The notes under the pieces: generated by a model
Seen by the model: the letters and a program-made list of their open reading frames with translations, nothing else
What the model was told of the DNA's origin: nothing
Database searches by the model: none
Shown: positions 27,080 to 35,780 of the stretch, piece after piece
How positions within the stretch are numbered: position 1 is the stretch's first letter
How the letters are laid out: every line of letters begins with the position of its first letter
Source: an uncultured Opitutia bacterium
Lineage (GTDB): Bacteria; Verrucomicrobiota; Verrucomicrobiia; Opitutales; Opitutaceae
Direction: 5' to 3'
NCBI GenBank assembly: GCA_903896015.1
Contig: CAITWF010000007.1
Span: 1-59,852 of the forward strand
DNA: 59,852 nt
Program-made: the position numbers and the translations under genes

Positions 27080-27535
27080 ATGAACTCCTCCCGATTCCCG
27101 TCCCGCGCCTCACGCCGTCGCACGCGCGGGGGCTTTACCCTCGTCGAGCTGCTCCTCGTGCTCGTCATCCTCGGCATTCTCGCCGCACTCGTGCTGCCGA
27201 AGTTTACCGGCCGCACCGAACAGGCGCGCGTCACCGCTGCCCAAACGCAGATCGCCACGTTTGGCACGGCGCTCGACTCATTCGAAGTCGACACAGGCAG
27301 CTACCCGCGTGGCCAGGACGGCCTGCAGCAACTGCTGACGCCGCCCGCCGATGTCACCGGCTGGCGCGGGCCGTATCTCAAGAGCGACATCCCGCTCGAC
27401 CCATGGGCCCACCCTTACACTTATGAGTTCCCCGGCCGGGTGAACGTCAACGGCTACGACATCCGCTCCGCCGGCCCCGACGGCCAGCTCGGCACAGCGG
27501 ACGACATCTTCAATGCGGCGATCACGGCACGCTGA
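27080..27535 (+). CDS. gspG: major pseudopilin GspG
   Basis: This 151-residue protein has a short basic leader, then the prepilin cleavage site G|FTLVELLLVLVILG with Glu5. The C-terminal domain shows the GspG signatures DTGSYPRGQDGLQQLL and DPWAHPYTYEFPG, and the calcium-binding-loop-like SAGPDGQLGTADDI. It is the main subunit of the secretion pseudopilus. Its end overlaps the start of the next gene by 23 bases. A prepilin peptidase (GspO) is required for its maturation and is not encoded in this window. Confidence 0.95.
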   Translation: MNSSRFPSRASRRRTRGGFTLVELLLVLVILGILAALVLPKFTGRTEQARVTAAQTQIATFGTALDSFEVDTGSYPRGQDGLQQLLTPPADVTGWRGPYLKSDIPLDPWAHPYTYEFPGRVNVNGYDIRSAGPDGQLGTADDIFNAAITAR

Positions 27536-28106
27536 TTTCTCCGGGCGCGCCGAGTGTCGGACCCCTGTCCGCCGTCGGTTCGACGGACGCGGCTTCACGC
27601 TGGTCGAGTTGATCTGCGTGCTCGTGCTGCTCGCGATTGTGGCGACATTTGTCGCGACCTCGCTGGGTGGTTTTTTCCGCGCCCGTGCGCTGAACGCGGA
27701 GGCGCGGCGGATGCTCTCGCTCACGCATTACGGTCAGAGTCGCGCCGTGAGCGAGGGCGCGCCCGTGGTGCTGTGGGTCAACACCCAAAACTCCACCTAC
27801 GGGCTCAATTTACTCTCGAGTTTCAGCGCCACCGACGGCGACCCGCACGCCATCGCCTACACGACCGACGCGACCCTCACGCTCGAGACGCCCACCGCCA
27901 ACCCGCTCGACGTCTCCGAGCAGTCCGACGAAAAACTCGGCCTGCCCGACAACCTCGTCGCGATCCGCTTCAACGCCGACGGCTTCATCGATCCGAGCAG
28001 TGTGCACAAGATCACGATTCGGCAGGGCCAGGAGGCCGCACTTGATCTCGTGCCAACCGCGAACGGCCTCGGCTACGAAATCCGAACGGCCTCGATCGCA
28101 AACTAA
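27513..28106 (+). CDS. gspH: minor pseudopilin, GspH-like
   Basis: This 197-residue prepilin has a 26-residue basic leader and the site G|FTLVELICVLVLLAIV with Glu5. The rest is a beta-rich domain without cysteines. Order in the operon (directly after GspG) and size fit GspH, which sits near the pseudopilus tip. The start overlaps gspG by 23 bases, which is long for a translational overlap but leaves an acceptable leader; later in-frame starts would remove most of it. The exact pseudopilin class is by position rather than strong sequence motifs. Confidence 0.85.
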   Translation: MRRSRHADFSGRAECRTPVRRRFDGRGFTLVELICVLVLLAIVATFVATSLGGFFRARALNAEARRMLSLTHYGQSRAVSEGAPVVLWVNTQNSTYGLNLLSSFSATDGDPHAIAYTTDATLTLETPTANPLDVSEQSDEKLGLPDNLVAIRFNADGFIDPSSVHKITIRQGQEAALDLVPTANGLGYEIRTASIAN

Positions 28107-28109
28107 GCC

Positions 28110-28547
28110 ATGCGCCGCCCGCTTCACCGCCCGCCGACTGCCCGCAGTGTCCGAGCTTTTACGCTCGCGGAGGTGTTGGCGGCGCTGCTGTTCATGGCCA
28201 TTGTCATTCCGGTCGCGATGCACGGCCTGAGCGTCGCGAGCCGCGCGGGCACTCTCGGCCAGCGCAAGTCAGCCGCGATGCGCGTGGCCGAACGCGTGCT
28301 CGAGGAAACCATCGCTACGGGCCAGAATATTTCTAGCATCAGCAACGGCACGGTAACCGAAGGCGACACGAGTTACCCGTGGACTCTGAAGTCCGACACC
28401 TGGACCGAAGACACGATGACGCAGCTCACCGTCACAGTGTCGTTCGACGTCCAGGGAACCACGTTCACCGTGAACGCCAGCACGCTGTATGATCCCACTG
28501 CGGTCACCGCCACCAATGCCGGAACGACCACGGGTGCGACGCCATGA
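28110..28547 (+). CDS. gspI: minor pseudopilin, GspI-like
   Basis: This 145-residue prepilin has the cleavage region RA|FTLAEVLAALLFMAIV with Glu5. The residue before the cleavage site is alanine, whereas glycine is present in the neighbouring pseudopilins; prepilin peptidases usually prefer glycine but can tolerate alanine. The conserved helix continues with RKSAAMRVAERVLEE, matching the GspI helix pattern (AxxxAExxL). It begins 3 bases after the previous gene and overlaps the next by 4 bases (ATGA). Confidence 0.82.
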   Translation: MRRPLHRPPTARSVRAFTLAEVLAALLFMAIVIPVAMHGLSVASRAGTLGQRKSAAMRVAERVLEETIATGQNISSISNGTVTEGDTSYPWTLKSDTWTEDTMTQLTVTVSFDVQGTTFTVNASTLYDPTAVTATNAGTTTGATP

Positions 28548-29290
28548 AAGCGCTCCAACTCAACGTTCATCGCCGCGCGCAGGAGGGATTCACGCTCCTC
28601 GAACTGCTCGTCGCGACCGCGGTTTCGGCGATCGTGTTGCTCGTCATCAACGCAACCTTCTTCACCGCGCTCCGCCTGCACAACGCCACGCACGAAAGCA
28701 TCGACCGCGATCTTGAACTGCAGCGCGCCATCACCATCATCCGCAGGGATCTCGCCGGCCTCACCCTACCGGGCAATGCGACCGCGACGACGCTCACCCT
28801 CCGCGGCCAGTTCCAATCCGATCCCGCCGACTCAAGCGAGACACCGCCCGCGAGTGGCGAGCGCGTGAGCCCGGATCTTTACACGACCTCCGGCACGATC
28901 GACGGCTGGACATCGTTTTCCGAGCTCCAGATGGTCAACTACTACCTCACACCTGCCAACGACGGCTCGACGAACAAGAGTCTCGTGCGCGTCGTCACTC
29001 GGAACCTCCTCCCCGTTCAGGACCTTGTCGGCGAACAGCAAACGCTCCTCACGAGCCTCACTTCGGCCACGATGACGTTTTTCGACGGCACCGACTGGAC
29101 CGACACTTGGGATTCGTCGACGACCAGCACGCTGCCCACCGCGCTCAAATTCAGCCTCGTGATTGCGCCGCGCGATAATACCGGCATCACGCGCGCGAAT
29201 CCCGTACCGGTCGATCTCATCGTGCCCGTGCTCGTCAGCACCCGCACCAGTGCGCAAGCCGCCGCCGCCGCTGCGGCATCCACGCCATGA
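28544..29290 (+). CDS. gspJ: minor pseudopilin, GspJ-like
   Basis: This 248-residue prepilin has the cleavage site G|FTLLELLVATAVSAIVLL with Glu5 and a helix continuing DLELQRAITIIRRDLAGL, which fits GspJ. The globular part is beta-rich and ends in an alanine-rich tail. It overlaps the GspI-like gene and the GspK gene by 4 bases each, so synthesis of the I-J-K tip complex appears translationally coupled. The class is supported by operon order and the arginine-containing helix. Confidence 0.85.
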   Translation: MKALQLNVHRRAQEGFTLLELLVATAVSAIVLLVINATFFTALRLHNATHESIDRDLELQRAITIIRRDLAGLTLPGNATATTLTLRGQFQSDPADSSETPPASGERVSPDLYTTSGTIDGWTSFSELQMVNYYLTPANDGSTNKSLVRVVTRNLLPVQDLVGEQQTLLTSLTSATMTFFDGTDWTDTWDSSTTSTLPTALKFSLVIAPRDNTGITRANPVPVDLIVPVLVSTRTSAQAAAAAAASTP

Positions 29291-30738
29291 ACCGCCGCGG
29301 CCGAGATTCTTCCTCCACGGCGCGCCGCGCCCGCGGTTCGGTGTTGATCATCGTGCTGTGGATTTCGCTCGGGCTTGTCGCACTCACGCTTTACTTCGCC
29401 AACTCGATGAGCACGGAGCTCCACGCCGCGGACAACCGTGGCTCCGAGGCCGCCGCGCGCCAGGCGCTTGAGGGCGGCATCCGCTACGCGAATTACATCA
29501 TCACCAATTACGGCCTCAACGGCACCCTGCCCGACCTCCCCACCCTCCAGCAATACAAGGCCGAAGCCCTACCCGTCGGCGACGCGAGTTTCTGGTTCAT
29601 CGGCCGCGACAACGACAATCCGCAGCAACCCACACTCACCACGCCGTATTTCGCACTGCTCGACGAGTCCTCGAAGCTGAACCTCAACACCGTCACCTCC
29701 GCGATGCTGCAGTCGCTGCCGAACATGACACCGGAAATTGCCGACGCGATCGTCGCGTGGCGCAGCGCAACCAGCGCGAGCACCAGCTCCGCCACCACCA
29801 GCTACGCGCAGCTCACGCCGCCACGTCAGAACAAAGGCGCGCCTTTCCAGTCGGCCGACGAACTCCGCCTCGTCTACGGCGTCACACTCGACCTTTTTTT
29901 TGGCGAGGACTTTAATCGCAACGGCGTGCTCGACGCGAACGAGAACGACGGCGACGCATCCGCCCCGCACGACAACCAGGATGGCCAGTTGCAGCCCGGT
30001 TTCCTCGAATACGTCACCACCTACAGCCAGTTGCCCGCGACAAGTGCGAGCGGCAGCCGCCGCATTAATCTCACCACGCTCAACACTGCACAGACCCGCC
30101 AGCAACTCCTGCGCATGCTCCAGCAGCGCGGCATCACTGCGCAACGCGTCGCGCAAATCACCAATATCCTCAACCAGCGCCTCGGCGCGATCGGCAACGG
30201 TCGGCAAGGTGGCGGCGGCGGAAACAACAACCCCTTCACGAGCGTCGCCGACTTCATGATCGCGACCTCGATGACGTCCGACGAATTCGCGCTCGTGCAC
30301 ACCGATCTTACCGTGACGACAAATGCCGCCGGGACCCAGTCCGGCCTCGTCAACGTCAATACCGCGAGCCAGACCGTGCTCGCGTGCATCCCTGGCATCG
30401 GCACCGACAACGCCGCCGCCGTCATCGCCTATCGCCAGCAGCACCCCGATCAGCTCACGAATTTCTGGTGGCTCACGCAGGTGCTCACCCCCGCGCAAGT
30501 CCGCCAGGCCGGCCGCTACATCACAGATCAAACTTACCAGATCGCCGCGGACATCGCGGCCGTCGCCAACAACGGTCGCGGCTATTGCCGCGAGCGCGTG
30601 GTCTTCGACACCAGCACCGGCACCGCACGCATCGTCTATCGCCAGGATCTCACCGCCTACGGCTGGGCCCTCGGCGCCCAAGCCCGCACCGATCTCCAAA
30701 ACGGCACCGTCGGCCAGACCACCTCCAGTAACCTTTGA
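29287..30738 (+). CDS. gspK: minor pseudopilin GspK
   Basis: This 483-residue protein is by far the largest pseudopilin. Its N-terminal segment (RGSVLIIVLWISLGLVALTL) lacks Glu5, which is characteristic of GspK at the very tip of the pseudopilus. Two helix-hairpin-helix-like regions are present, the second being VNVNTASQTVLACIPGIGTD, typical of the GspK inserted domain. An aspartate/asparagine-rich segment (EDFNRNGVLDANENDGDA) resembles a calcium-binding loop. Position after GspI and GspJ agrees. The GspL-like gene begins one base after the stop. Confidence 0.92.
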   Translation: MNRRGRDSSSTARRARGSVLIIVLWISLGLVALTLYFANSMSTELHAADNRGSEAAARQALEGGIRYANYIITNYGLNGTLPDLPTLQQYKAEALPVGDASFWFIGRDNDNPQQPTLTTPYFALLDESSKLNLNTVTSAMLQSLPNMTPEIADAIVAWRSATSASTSSATTSYAQLTPPRQNKGAPFQSADELRLVYGVTLDLFFGEDFNRNGVLDANENDGDASAPHDNQDGQLQPGFLEYVTTYSQLPATSASGSRRINLTTLNTAQTRQQLLRMLQQRGITAQRVAQITNILNQRLGAIGNGRQGGGGGNNNPFTSVADFMIATSMTSDEFALVHTDLTVTTNAAGTQSGLVNVNTASQTVLACIPGIGTDNAAAVIAYRQQHPDQLTNFWWLTQVLTPAQVRQAGRYITDQTYQIAADIAAVANNGRGYCRERVVFDTSTGTARIVYRQDLTAYGWALGAQARTDLQNGTVGQTTSSNL

Positions 30739-30739
30739 T

Positions 30740-32140
30740 ATGAAACCCCCGAAAAAAAACCGCCTCTCCTCCGTCCTGGGGCTAAGCCTGGGCGACGGCC
30801 AGTTGCGCGCCAGCCGCGCCGTCCGTGCAAAGGGCGGGATCGAAATTTCGCAGACCGCCACCGCCGCGCTTGCGCTCGACGTGCTGCATCCCGAGTCCGA
30901 ACTCGTCGGCCGCGAAATCAAAAATCCGCTCGACGCTGCCGCAATCCGCGAACGCAACTGTATCGTCGCCGTGCCGCCGCGCTGGATCATGATCCAGCAG
31001 ACCAAGGTGCCGGATATGTCGCCCGCGGATGCCGAAAGCTTCCTCCAGCTCGAGGCCGAGAAATGTTTTCCGGTCGATCCCGCGCAGCTCCAAATCACCC
31101 GCTCCCTCCAGCACACCGCCGCAGGTAACTACGTCACGCAACTCGCCGTCCGCCGCGAGCAGATCGATCAGCTTTCCGCCGCCCTGAAATCCGCCGGACT
31201 CAAGCCCGTCAGCTTTGCGCTCGGCCTAGCGGTGCTCCCCGGCGCGATTCCGAGCGCCGGTCGCGGCCGGATCACCGTCGCGGTTGAGCCGTCCGGTGTC
31301 ACGCTGCTCGCCGCCGCCGGTGGTGGCGTTGCCGCGCTGCGCACCTTCGAGGCGAGCATCGAATCCGAAGCGGGCGAGCATCTCGTCAACGCCGCCGCCG
31401 TCGCCCGTGAACTTCGCATCACGTTTGAGCAGCTCCCCGCCGAGCTACGTGCCGAGATCAAGCAGCTCGTGCTCGTGGGCGATCCCGGTCTCGCCCGCCA
31501 GCTCGCGGAAGGCCTCGCCGACTGGGCGCGGTCCGCGGGCCTCACGATAGAGCGTGGCGACCTGCCGGAGAAAACGCTAGCCGGCGAAATCGCCACCGCA
31601 CTCGCCACGCGTTACCTGGAGACCGGTTTCACGGAACTCGAGTTTCTTCCGCCGCATCCGGGCAGTTGGTCGCGCCTCGTCGCACGCTACAATTCCCGCC
31701 GCCTCGCCACGATCGGCCTTGCCGTTGGAACCGCGGCGCTACTCGCCGTCATCGCGTTCGGCTGGCAGGAAATCCGCGTGCTCTCCCTTCGCTCCGACTG
31801 GAGCGCGATGGCCAATGACGTCATCCAACTCGACGCCGTGCAGGGCCACATCCGCGAGTTTCGCCCGTTCTACGACACGTCTTTCCGCACACTCACAATC
31901 ATCAAGCGTGTGACCGAGTGCTTTCCCGACAACGGCGCCGTCACCGCCAAGACCTTCGAAATCCACAACAACGCGATCATCAGCATCAGCGGCACCGCGC
32001 GCGACAACGCCTCGCTTCTCCGCATGCAGGATCAGTTGCGCAAGGCCCGCGAAGTCACGGGCCTCAAGATCGAACAGATCCGCGGCAAGACCCCCGCCCA
32101 GTTCACCCTCACTTTCCGTTGGGATCCCAACGCCGGCTAA
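30740..32140 (+). CDS. GspL-like assembly platform protein (PilM-type actin fold)
   Basis: This 466-residue protein has an N-terminal actin-like domain resembling PilM (VLGLSLGDGQLRASR at the start, then CIVAVPPRWIMIQQTKVPD). One membrane span lies near residue 330 (LATIGLAVGTAALLAVIAFGW), followed by a periplasmic PilN/GspL-like ferredoxin domain. The gene follows gspK and precedes a GspM-like gene, the standard place of gspL. GspL recruits the GspE ATPase. The arrangement of a PilM-like cytoplasmic part fused to a PilN-like part is the usual GspL architecture. The stop overlaps the next start as TAATG. Confidence 0.8.
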   Translation: MKPPKKNRLSSVLGLSLGDGQLRASRAVRAKGGIEISQTATAALALDVLHPESELVGREIKNPLDAAAIRERNCIVAVPPRWIMIQQTKVPDMSPADAESFLQLEAEKCFPVDPAQLQITRSLQHTAAGNYVTQLAVRREQIDQLSAALKSAGLKPVSFALGLAVLPGAIPSAGRGRITVAVEPSGVTLLAAAGGGVAALRTFEASIESEAGEHLVNAAAVARELRITFEQLPAELRAEIKQLVLVGDPGLARQLAEGLADWARSAGLTIERGDLPEKTLAGEIATALATRYLETGFTELEFLPPHPGSWSRLVARYNSRRLATIGLAVGTAALLAVIAFGWQEIRVLSLRSDWSAMANDVIQLDAVQGHIREFRPFYDTSFRTLTIIKRVTECFPDNGAVTAKTFEIHNNAIISISGTARDNASLLRMQDQLRKAREVTGLKIEQIRGKTPAQFTLTFRWDPNAG

Positions 32141-32688
32141 TGAACACCAACCTCCCTCCCCGACAGCGCCTGCTCGTGATTCTCACGGCCACCATGGTCG
32201 CGCTTTATATCCTCGACGCCGCGGTCATCGAGCCGCTCTACAATCTCTGGCGCACCCACTCGGCCGAGATTGCCGCGCTGCAAAAGAAAGTCGCGGACGG
32301 CCGCAACCTCATCGTGCGCGGCCCGCAACTTGAACGCACCTGGGCCGACATGCAGGCCAACGCGCTCCCGAAGGACGCCGCCCAAGGCGAGCAGGACGTC
32401 CTCTCGGCGTTCGATCGTTGGGGCCGCGCGACCAGCGTCGAGCTCGGTGCCATCCGCCCGCAATGGAAGCGCGGCGCCACCGATCGCTACTCGCTGCTCG
32501 AGTGCCGCGTCGATACCACCGGTTCGCTCGCGACGGTCAGCCGCTTCCTCTACGAGCTTGAGCGCTCTCCCCTCGCGCTGCGGGTCGACTCAATCGAAGT
32601 CTCCTCGCGCGATGACGGCGGCCAAAAACTCACGCTCGCCCTTGTCATCAGCGGCCTGCGCTTCTCCCCCCTCGAACGCAAATCATGA
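32140..32688 (+). CDS. GspM-like inner-membrane protein
   Basis: This 182-residue protein has one N-terminal span (RLLVILTATMVALYILDAAV), a coiled-coil-like segment (LWRTHSAEIAALQKKVADGR) and a ferredoxin-like periplasmic domain ending in LTLALVISGLRF. This is the layout of GspM/PilO proteins that dimerise with GspL. The operon position directly after the GspL-like gene supports the assignment. It overlaps both neighbours by one to four bases. Sequence conservation in this family is low, so the call rests mainly on topology and context. Confidence 0.72.
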   Translation: MNTNLPPRQRLLVILTATMVALYILDAAVIEPLYNLWRTHSAEIAALQKKVADGRNLIVRGPQLERTWADMQANALPKDAAQGEQDVLSAFDRWGRATSVELGAIRPQWKRGATDRYSLLECRVDTTGSLATVSRFLYELERSPLALRVDSIEVSSRDDGGQKLTLALVISGLRFSPLERKS

Positions 32689-33320
32689 CCACGCGTTTTC
32701 TCCCGCTCCCCTTCCTGCTTGGCGCCGCGGTTGCGTTTGCCGCCGACACCCCAACGCCCGTTAGTGTCACCGCGCCCGTCAAAACCGCGGCGCCTATTGT
32801 GCGTCCGGCCGCGCCCACCTCGGCGCTTACGCCCACGGGAAGTTTCGACACCTTCCGCATCGTCACCGATCGGAACATCTTCAACGCCTACCGCACGGGT
32901 CGCCGCGACGGCACTTCCGGCGAAAATGCTCCGCGCAGCGACATAATCACACTCGTCGGCACCATGGACTACGAGAAGGGCCAGCTCGCGTTTTTCGACG
33001 GCTCCACCGCGGCCTATCGGCGGGCACTGCACGTCGGCGATTCCGTTGGGCCAATTAAAGTCACCGCGATTAGCGCCGATCGCGTCGACGTCGAACGCGA
33101 TGGAAAACCCTTCGAGCTCCAAGTCGGCCAACAGTTCCGCCGCCCCGAAGGCGGTGAGTGGAGCCTCGTCGCCGCCGACGTCGTCCGCGCCGAGGCCGCG
33201 CAAGCCGCGCAAGCGCAGGCTCAGGCAGCCAGTGCGGCCGCAGCGCCTGCAATCCCTGCCAATGCCGATCCCATTTTGAAAAAATTACTCGAAGCCCGCC
33301 AAAACAGTTTGAAACAATGA
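32685..33320 (+). CDS. GspC-like periplasmic linker protein
   Basis: This 211-residue protein has an N-terminal signal or anchor segment (FLPLPFLLGAAVAFAAD), a proline/alanine-rich linker, and a small beta domain with IVTDRNIFNAYR, DIITLVGTMDYEKGQLAFF and HVGDSVGPIKVTAI. This resembles the homology-region domain of GspC or PilP, which links the inner-membrane platform to the secretin. The C-terminal 40 residues are an Ala/Gln-rich helix. It overlaps the GspD N-domain gene by 4 bases, consistent with direct interaction. A PilP-like classification is equally possible. Confidence 0.68.
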   Translation: MTTRFLPLPFLLGAAVAFAADTPTPVSVTAPVKTAAPIVRPAAPTSALTPTGSFDTFRIVTDRNIFNAYRTGRRDGTSGENAPRSDIITLVGTMDYEKGQLAFFDGSTAAYRRALHVGDSVGPIKVTAISADRVDVERDGKPFELQVGQQFRRPEGGEWSLVAADVVRAEAAQAAQAQAQAASAAAAPAIPANADPILKKLLEARQNSLKQ

Positions 33321-34534
33321 AAACGCTCCATCTCACCCCACTCGCCTGCTTCGCGCTCGCCGTGCTGCCCGCTGTCCACGCACAGGACGCCGCGCCCGCC
33401 ACCCCGCCTCCGGCTGCGACTGCACCTGCCGCCGCCGCGAAAGGCCCCGGCTTGCGCTTCAATTTCCGCGGCGCTCCGCTCGAGACCGTGCTCAACTATA
33501 TGAGCGAAGCTGCCGGCTTCGTCATCGTCCTCGATACGCCCGTGCGTGGCACCGTCGACATGTGGAGCGCACAACCCGTCAGTCGCGATGAAGCGGTGCA
33601 GCTTCTCAACGTCGCCCTTAGCAAGGCCGGCTACGCCGCCACCGTCCAAGGCCGCACGCTCGTCGTCTCCTCGAAGGACGACGCCAAGAAACGCAACATC
33701 CCCATCCGCACCGGTAACGATCCCGAGGAGATTCCCTCAAATGCAGAGATGGTCATGCAGATCATCCCGCTCCGCCATATCGACGCCACGCAGGCCTCGC
33801 GCGATCTCGGCACGCTCCTCCCCGGCAGCGCCACGCTCACTGCGAACGCCGATAGCAATTCTCTTCTCGTTACCGACACCAACATCAACCTCAAGCACAT
33901 CGTCGAACTCGTCAGCGCCCTCGACACCTCAATCGACACCGTCTCGACGCTGAAGATTTTCAAGCTGAAGAACGCCGATCCCTACGAGATGGCGGCGCTC
34001 CTCACGAGCCTCTATGGCACCCCGCTGCAAAGCAACGCCAACGGCCGCGGCGGCCAAAACGGTCAGATCGGACAAAACGGCGGCCGCGGTGGCTTCGCCG
34101 GTGGCGGCGCCGGCGCCTTCATTGCCGCCGCTCTCGGCGGTGGCGGCGGAGGCGGCAATGGCAACCGCAGCGGCCGCGGATCATCCACCTCCGCTCGGGC
34201 CGTGCCCGTCGTCGCCGTCGCCGATCCGCGCACCTTTTCTGTCATCGTGTCGGCCGCCAAGGAGGCCATGCCGGACATCGCAGAGATGATTAACCAGCTA
34301 GATGCAAGCCCCGCGCGAAAGCAAAAAGTCTTCGTCTATACGATGGAAAACGCCGACGTGAAGCAGGTCGAGACCACCTTGAAAAATCTCTTCCAGAGCA
34401 CCACCCAGCGCAACACCACCTCCAACCAGCAGGCCGATCCGCTCAACACCCGCGCCACCACCAACGCCCAGCAAAATACCACCACAAACCTGCAGCTCGG
34501 CACCACCACCGGCGGCGGGCGCGGTGGCGAGTGA
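33317..34534 (+). CDS. secretin N-domain protein (N0-N3 part of a split GspD)
   Basis: This 405-residue protein has a signal peptide (LACFALAVLPAVHA, then Q) and the secretin N domains in order: N0-like LRFNFRGAPLETVLNYMSE; N1 with QIIPLRHIDATQASRDLGTL and NSLLVTDTNINLKHIVELV; N2 with LKIFKLKNADPYEMAALLTS and, after a Gly/Asn-rich insertion, VVAVADPRTFSVIVSAA; and the first strand-helix of N3, VFVYTMENADVKQVETTLKN. It then runs into a Thr/Asn/Gln-rich tail and stops. The pore-forming secretin domain is absent and is encoded by the next gene. The start overlaps the previous stop (ATGA). Confidence 0.85.
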   Translation: MKTLHLTPLACFALAVLPAVHAQDAAPATPPPAATAPAAAAKGPGLRFNFRGAPLETVLNYMSEAAGFVIVLDTPVRGTVDMWSAQPVSRDEAVQLLNVALSKAGYAATVQGRTLVVSSKDDAKKRNIPIRTGNDPEEIPSNAEMVMQIIPLRHIDATQASRDLGTLLPGSATLTANADSNSLLVTDTNINLKHIVELVSALDTSIDTVSTLKIFKLKNADPYEMAALLTSLYGTPLQSNANGRGGQNGQIGQNGGRGGFAGGGAGAFIAAALGGGGGGGNGNRSGRGSSTSARAVPVVAVADPRTFSVIVSAAKEAMPDIAEMINQLDASPARKQKVFVYTMENADVKQVETTLKNLFQSTTQRNTTSNQQADPLNTRATTNAQQNTTTNLQLGTTTGGGRGGE

Positions 34535-34556
34535 GGCCCCGGTCAATTCCCCTCTC

Positions 34557-35738
34557 ATGAAATTTTTCAACGCACTCCCCATGAATTCAGCCCTTCCCCT
34601 TTCACCGTGGCGCACCCTGGCGCTCGCATTCGGCCTGCTCCTCGCGCCCGCCGCGTTCGCGCAGGCACCTGGCGGCGCCGCGCGTGGCGGCATCGGCGGT
34701 GGTGGCGCAGTCGGTGGTGGCGGCGGCGGTGCCGGCGCATCCTCCGCCAGTATCCGCCAGTATCCCAACTCCACTGTGATGGGCGACGCGATGATCACCA
34801 GCGATGCCGATACTCGCCGCCTCATCGTCGTCACGGACGAAGCCACCAACGACAACATCAAGGCCGTTATCGCCAGCCTCGACAAACCGAAGCCCCAGGT
34901 GCTCATCAACGTCGTCTTCCTTCAGGTCACCCACGAGAACGATCTCGATCTCGGCGCCGAGGCCACGTACACGGGCCCGATTTCGATCAAGACCAACCCC
35001 ACTGGCACCGCGACCACCAAGTTCGGCATCGCCAGCCAACTCGCGGATCCCACCTCGCCGACTGCCTATGGCGCCTTTTACAGCCTGACCGGTCGTGACG
35101 TGAATGCCACGATCCACGCGCTCTCCACGCTGAACAAGACCGAGATTCTCTCGCGCCCGTCCGTCCTCACGCGCAGCAACCAGCAGGCCACCATCCTCGT
35201 GGGCCAGTCGGTACCTACCGTCACCGGCTCACAGATCGCCGCGACCACCGGCGCCGTCACCAACACGATCACCTACCGCGATGTCGGCGTCATCCTCCGC
35301 GTCACGCCCTTCATCACCAACGAAGGCTACGTCGAGATGATCCTCTCGCCGGAAATCTCCTCCATCAGCGCCACCACGGTCGCGCTCGCCAACGGCGTCA
35401 ATTCGCCCGTCTTCGACACCCGCGCCGCCGACACAGTCGTCGTGACCAAGAATGACCGCACCATCGTCATCGCCGGCCTCATGTCCAACCAGAAGAATGA
35501 CCTCGACAGCAAGATTCCGATCCTCGGCGACATCCCGATTCTCGGTGCCGCGTTCAGCCGCAAACAAAACACTCACACCAAGAGCGAGCTACTCGTCTTC
35601 CTCACGCCGCATATCGTCAATACGCCCGAAGACCTCGATCGCATGAGCCTCAGCGAGCAGGAACGCGCGAGCCTCGCGCCCCAGGCTTTCGACAAGGCCG
35701 ACCTCGGAAAATTCCTTCCTCCTCCGCCCAAGAATTGA
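34557..35738 (+). CDS. secretin pore domain protein (C-terminal part of a split GspD)
   Basis: This 393-residue protein begins with its own signal peptide (WRTLALAFGLLLAPAAFA, then Q) and a glycine-rich stretch. It then resumes the second half of the N3 domain (ITSDADTRRLIVVTDEATND) and continues into a full secretin domain: VLINVVFLQVTHENDLDLGA, TEILSRPSVLTRSNQQATI, VGVILRVTPFI and IPILGDIPILGAAF, ending with LLVFLTPHIV. A genuine signal peptide at the start argues against a sequencing frameshift in a single gspD. ATG at 34557 is chosen; 34581 is an alternative. No pilotin gene is visible next to it. Confidence 0.88.
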   Translation: MKFFNALPMNSALPLSPWRTLALAFGLLLAPAAFAQAPGGAARGGIGGGGAVGGGGGGAGASSASIRQYPNSTVMGDAMITSDADTRRLIVVTDEATNDNIKAVIASLDKPKPQVLINVVFLQVTHENDLDLGAEATYTGPISIKTNPTGTATTKFGIASQLADPTSPTAYGAFYSLTGRDVNATIHALSTLNKTEILSRPSVLTRSNQQATILVGQSVPTVTGSQIAATTGAVTNTITYRDVGVILRVTPFITNEGYVEMILSPEISSISATTVALANGVNSPVFDTRAADTVVVTKNDRTIVIAGLMSNQKNDLDSKIPILGDIPILGAAFSRKQNTHTKSELLVFLTPHIVNTPEDLDRMSLSEQERASLAPQAFDKADLGKFLPPPPKN

Positions 35739-35780
35739 GGCTGGCCTGATTTCGGCCTTTCCGCCGGAATCATTCTCACC

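Noticed and set aside
33317-35738. A sequencing frameshift splitting a normal gspD.
   Set aside because: The second open frame starts with a complete Sec signal peptide and a separate start codon, which a simple frameshift would not create.
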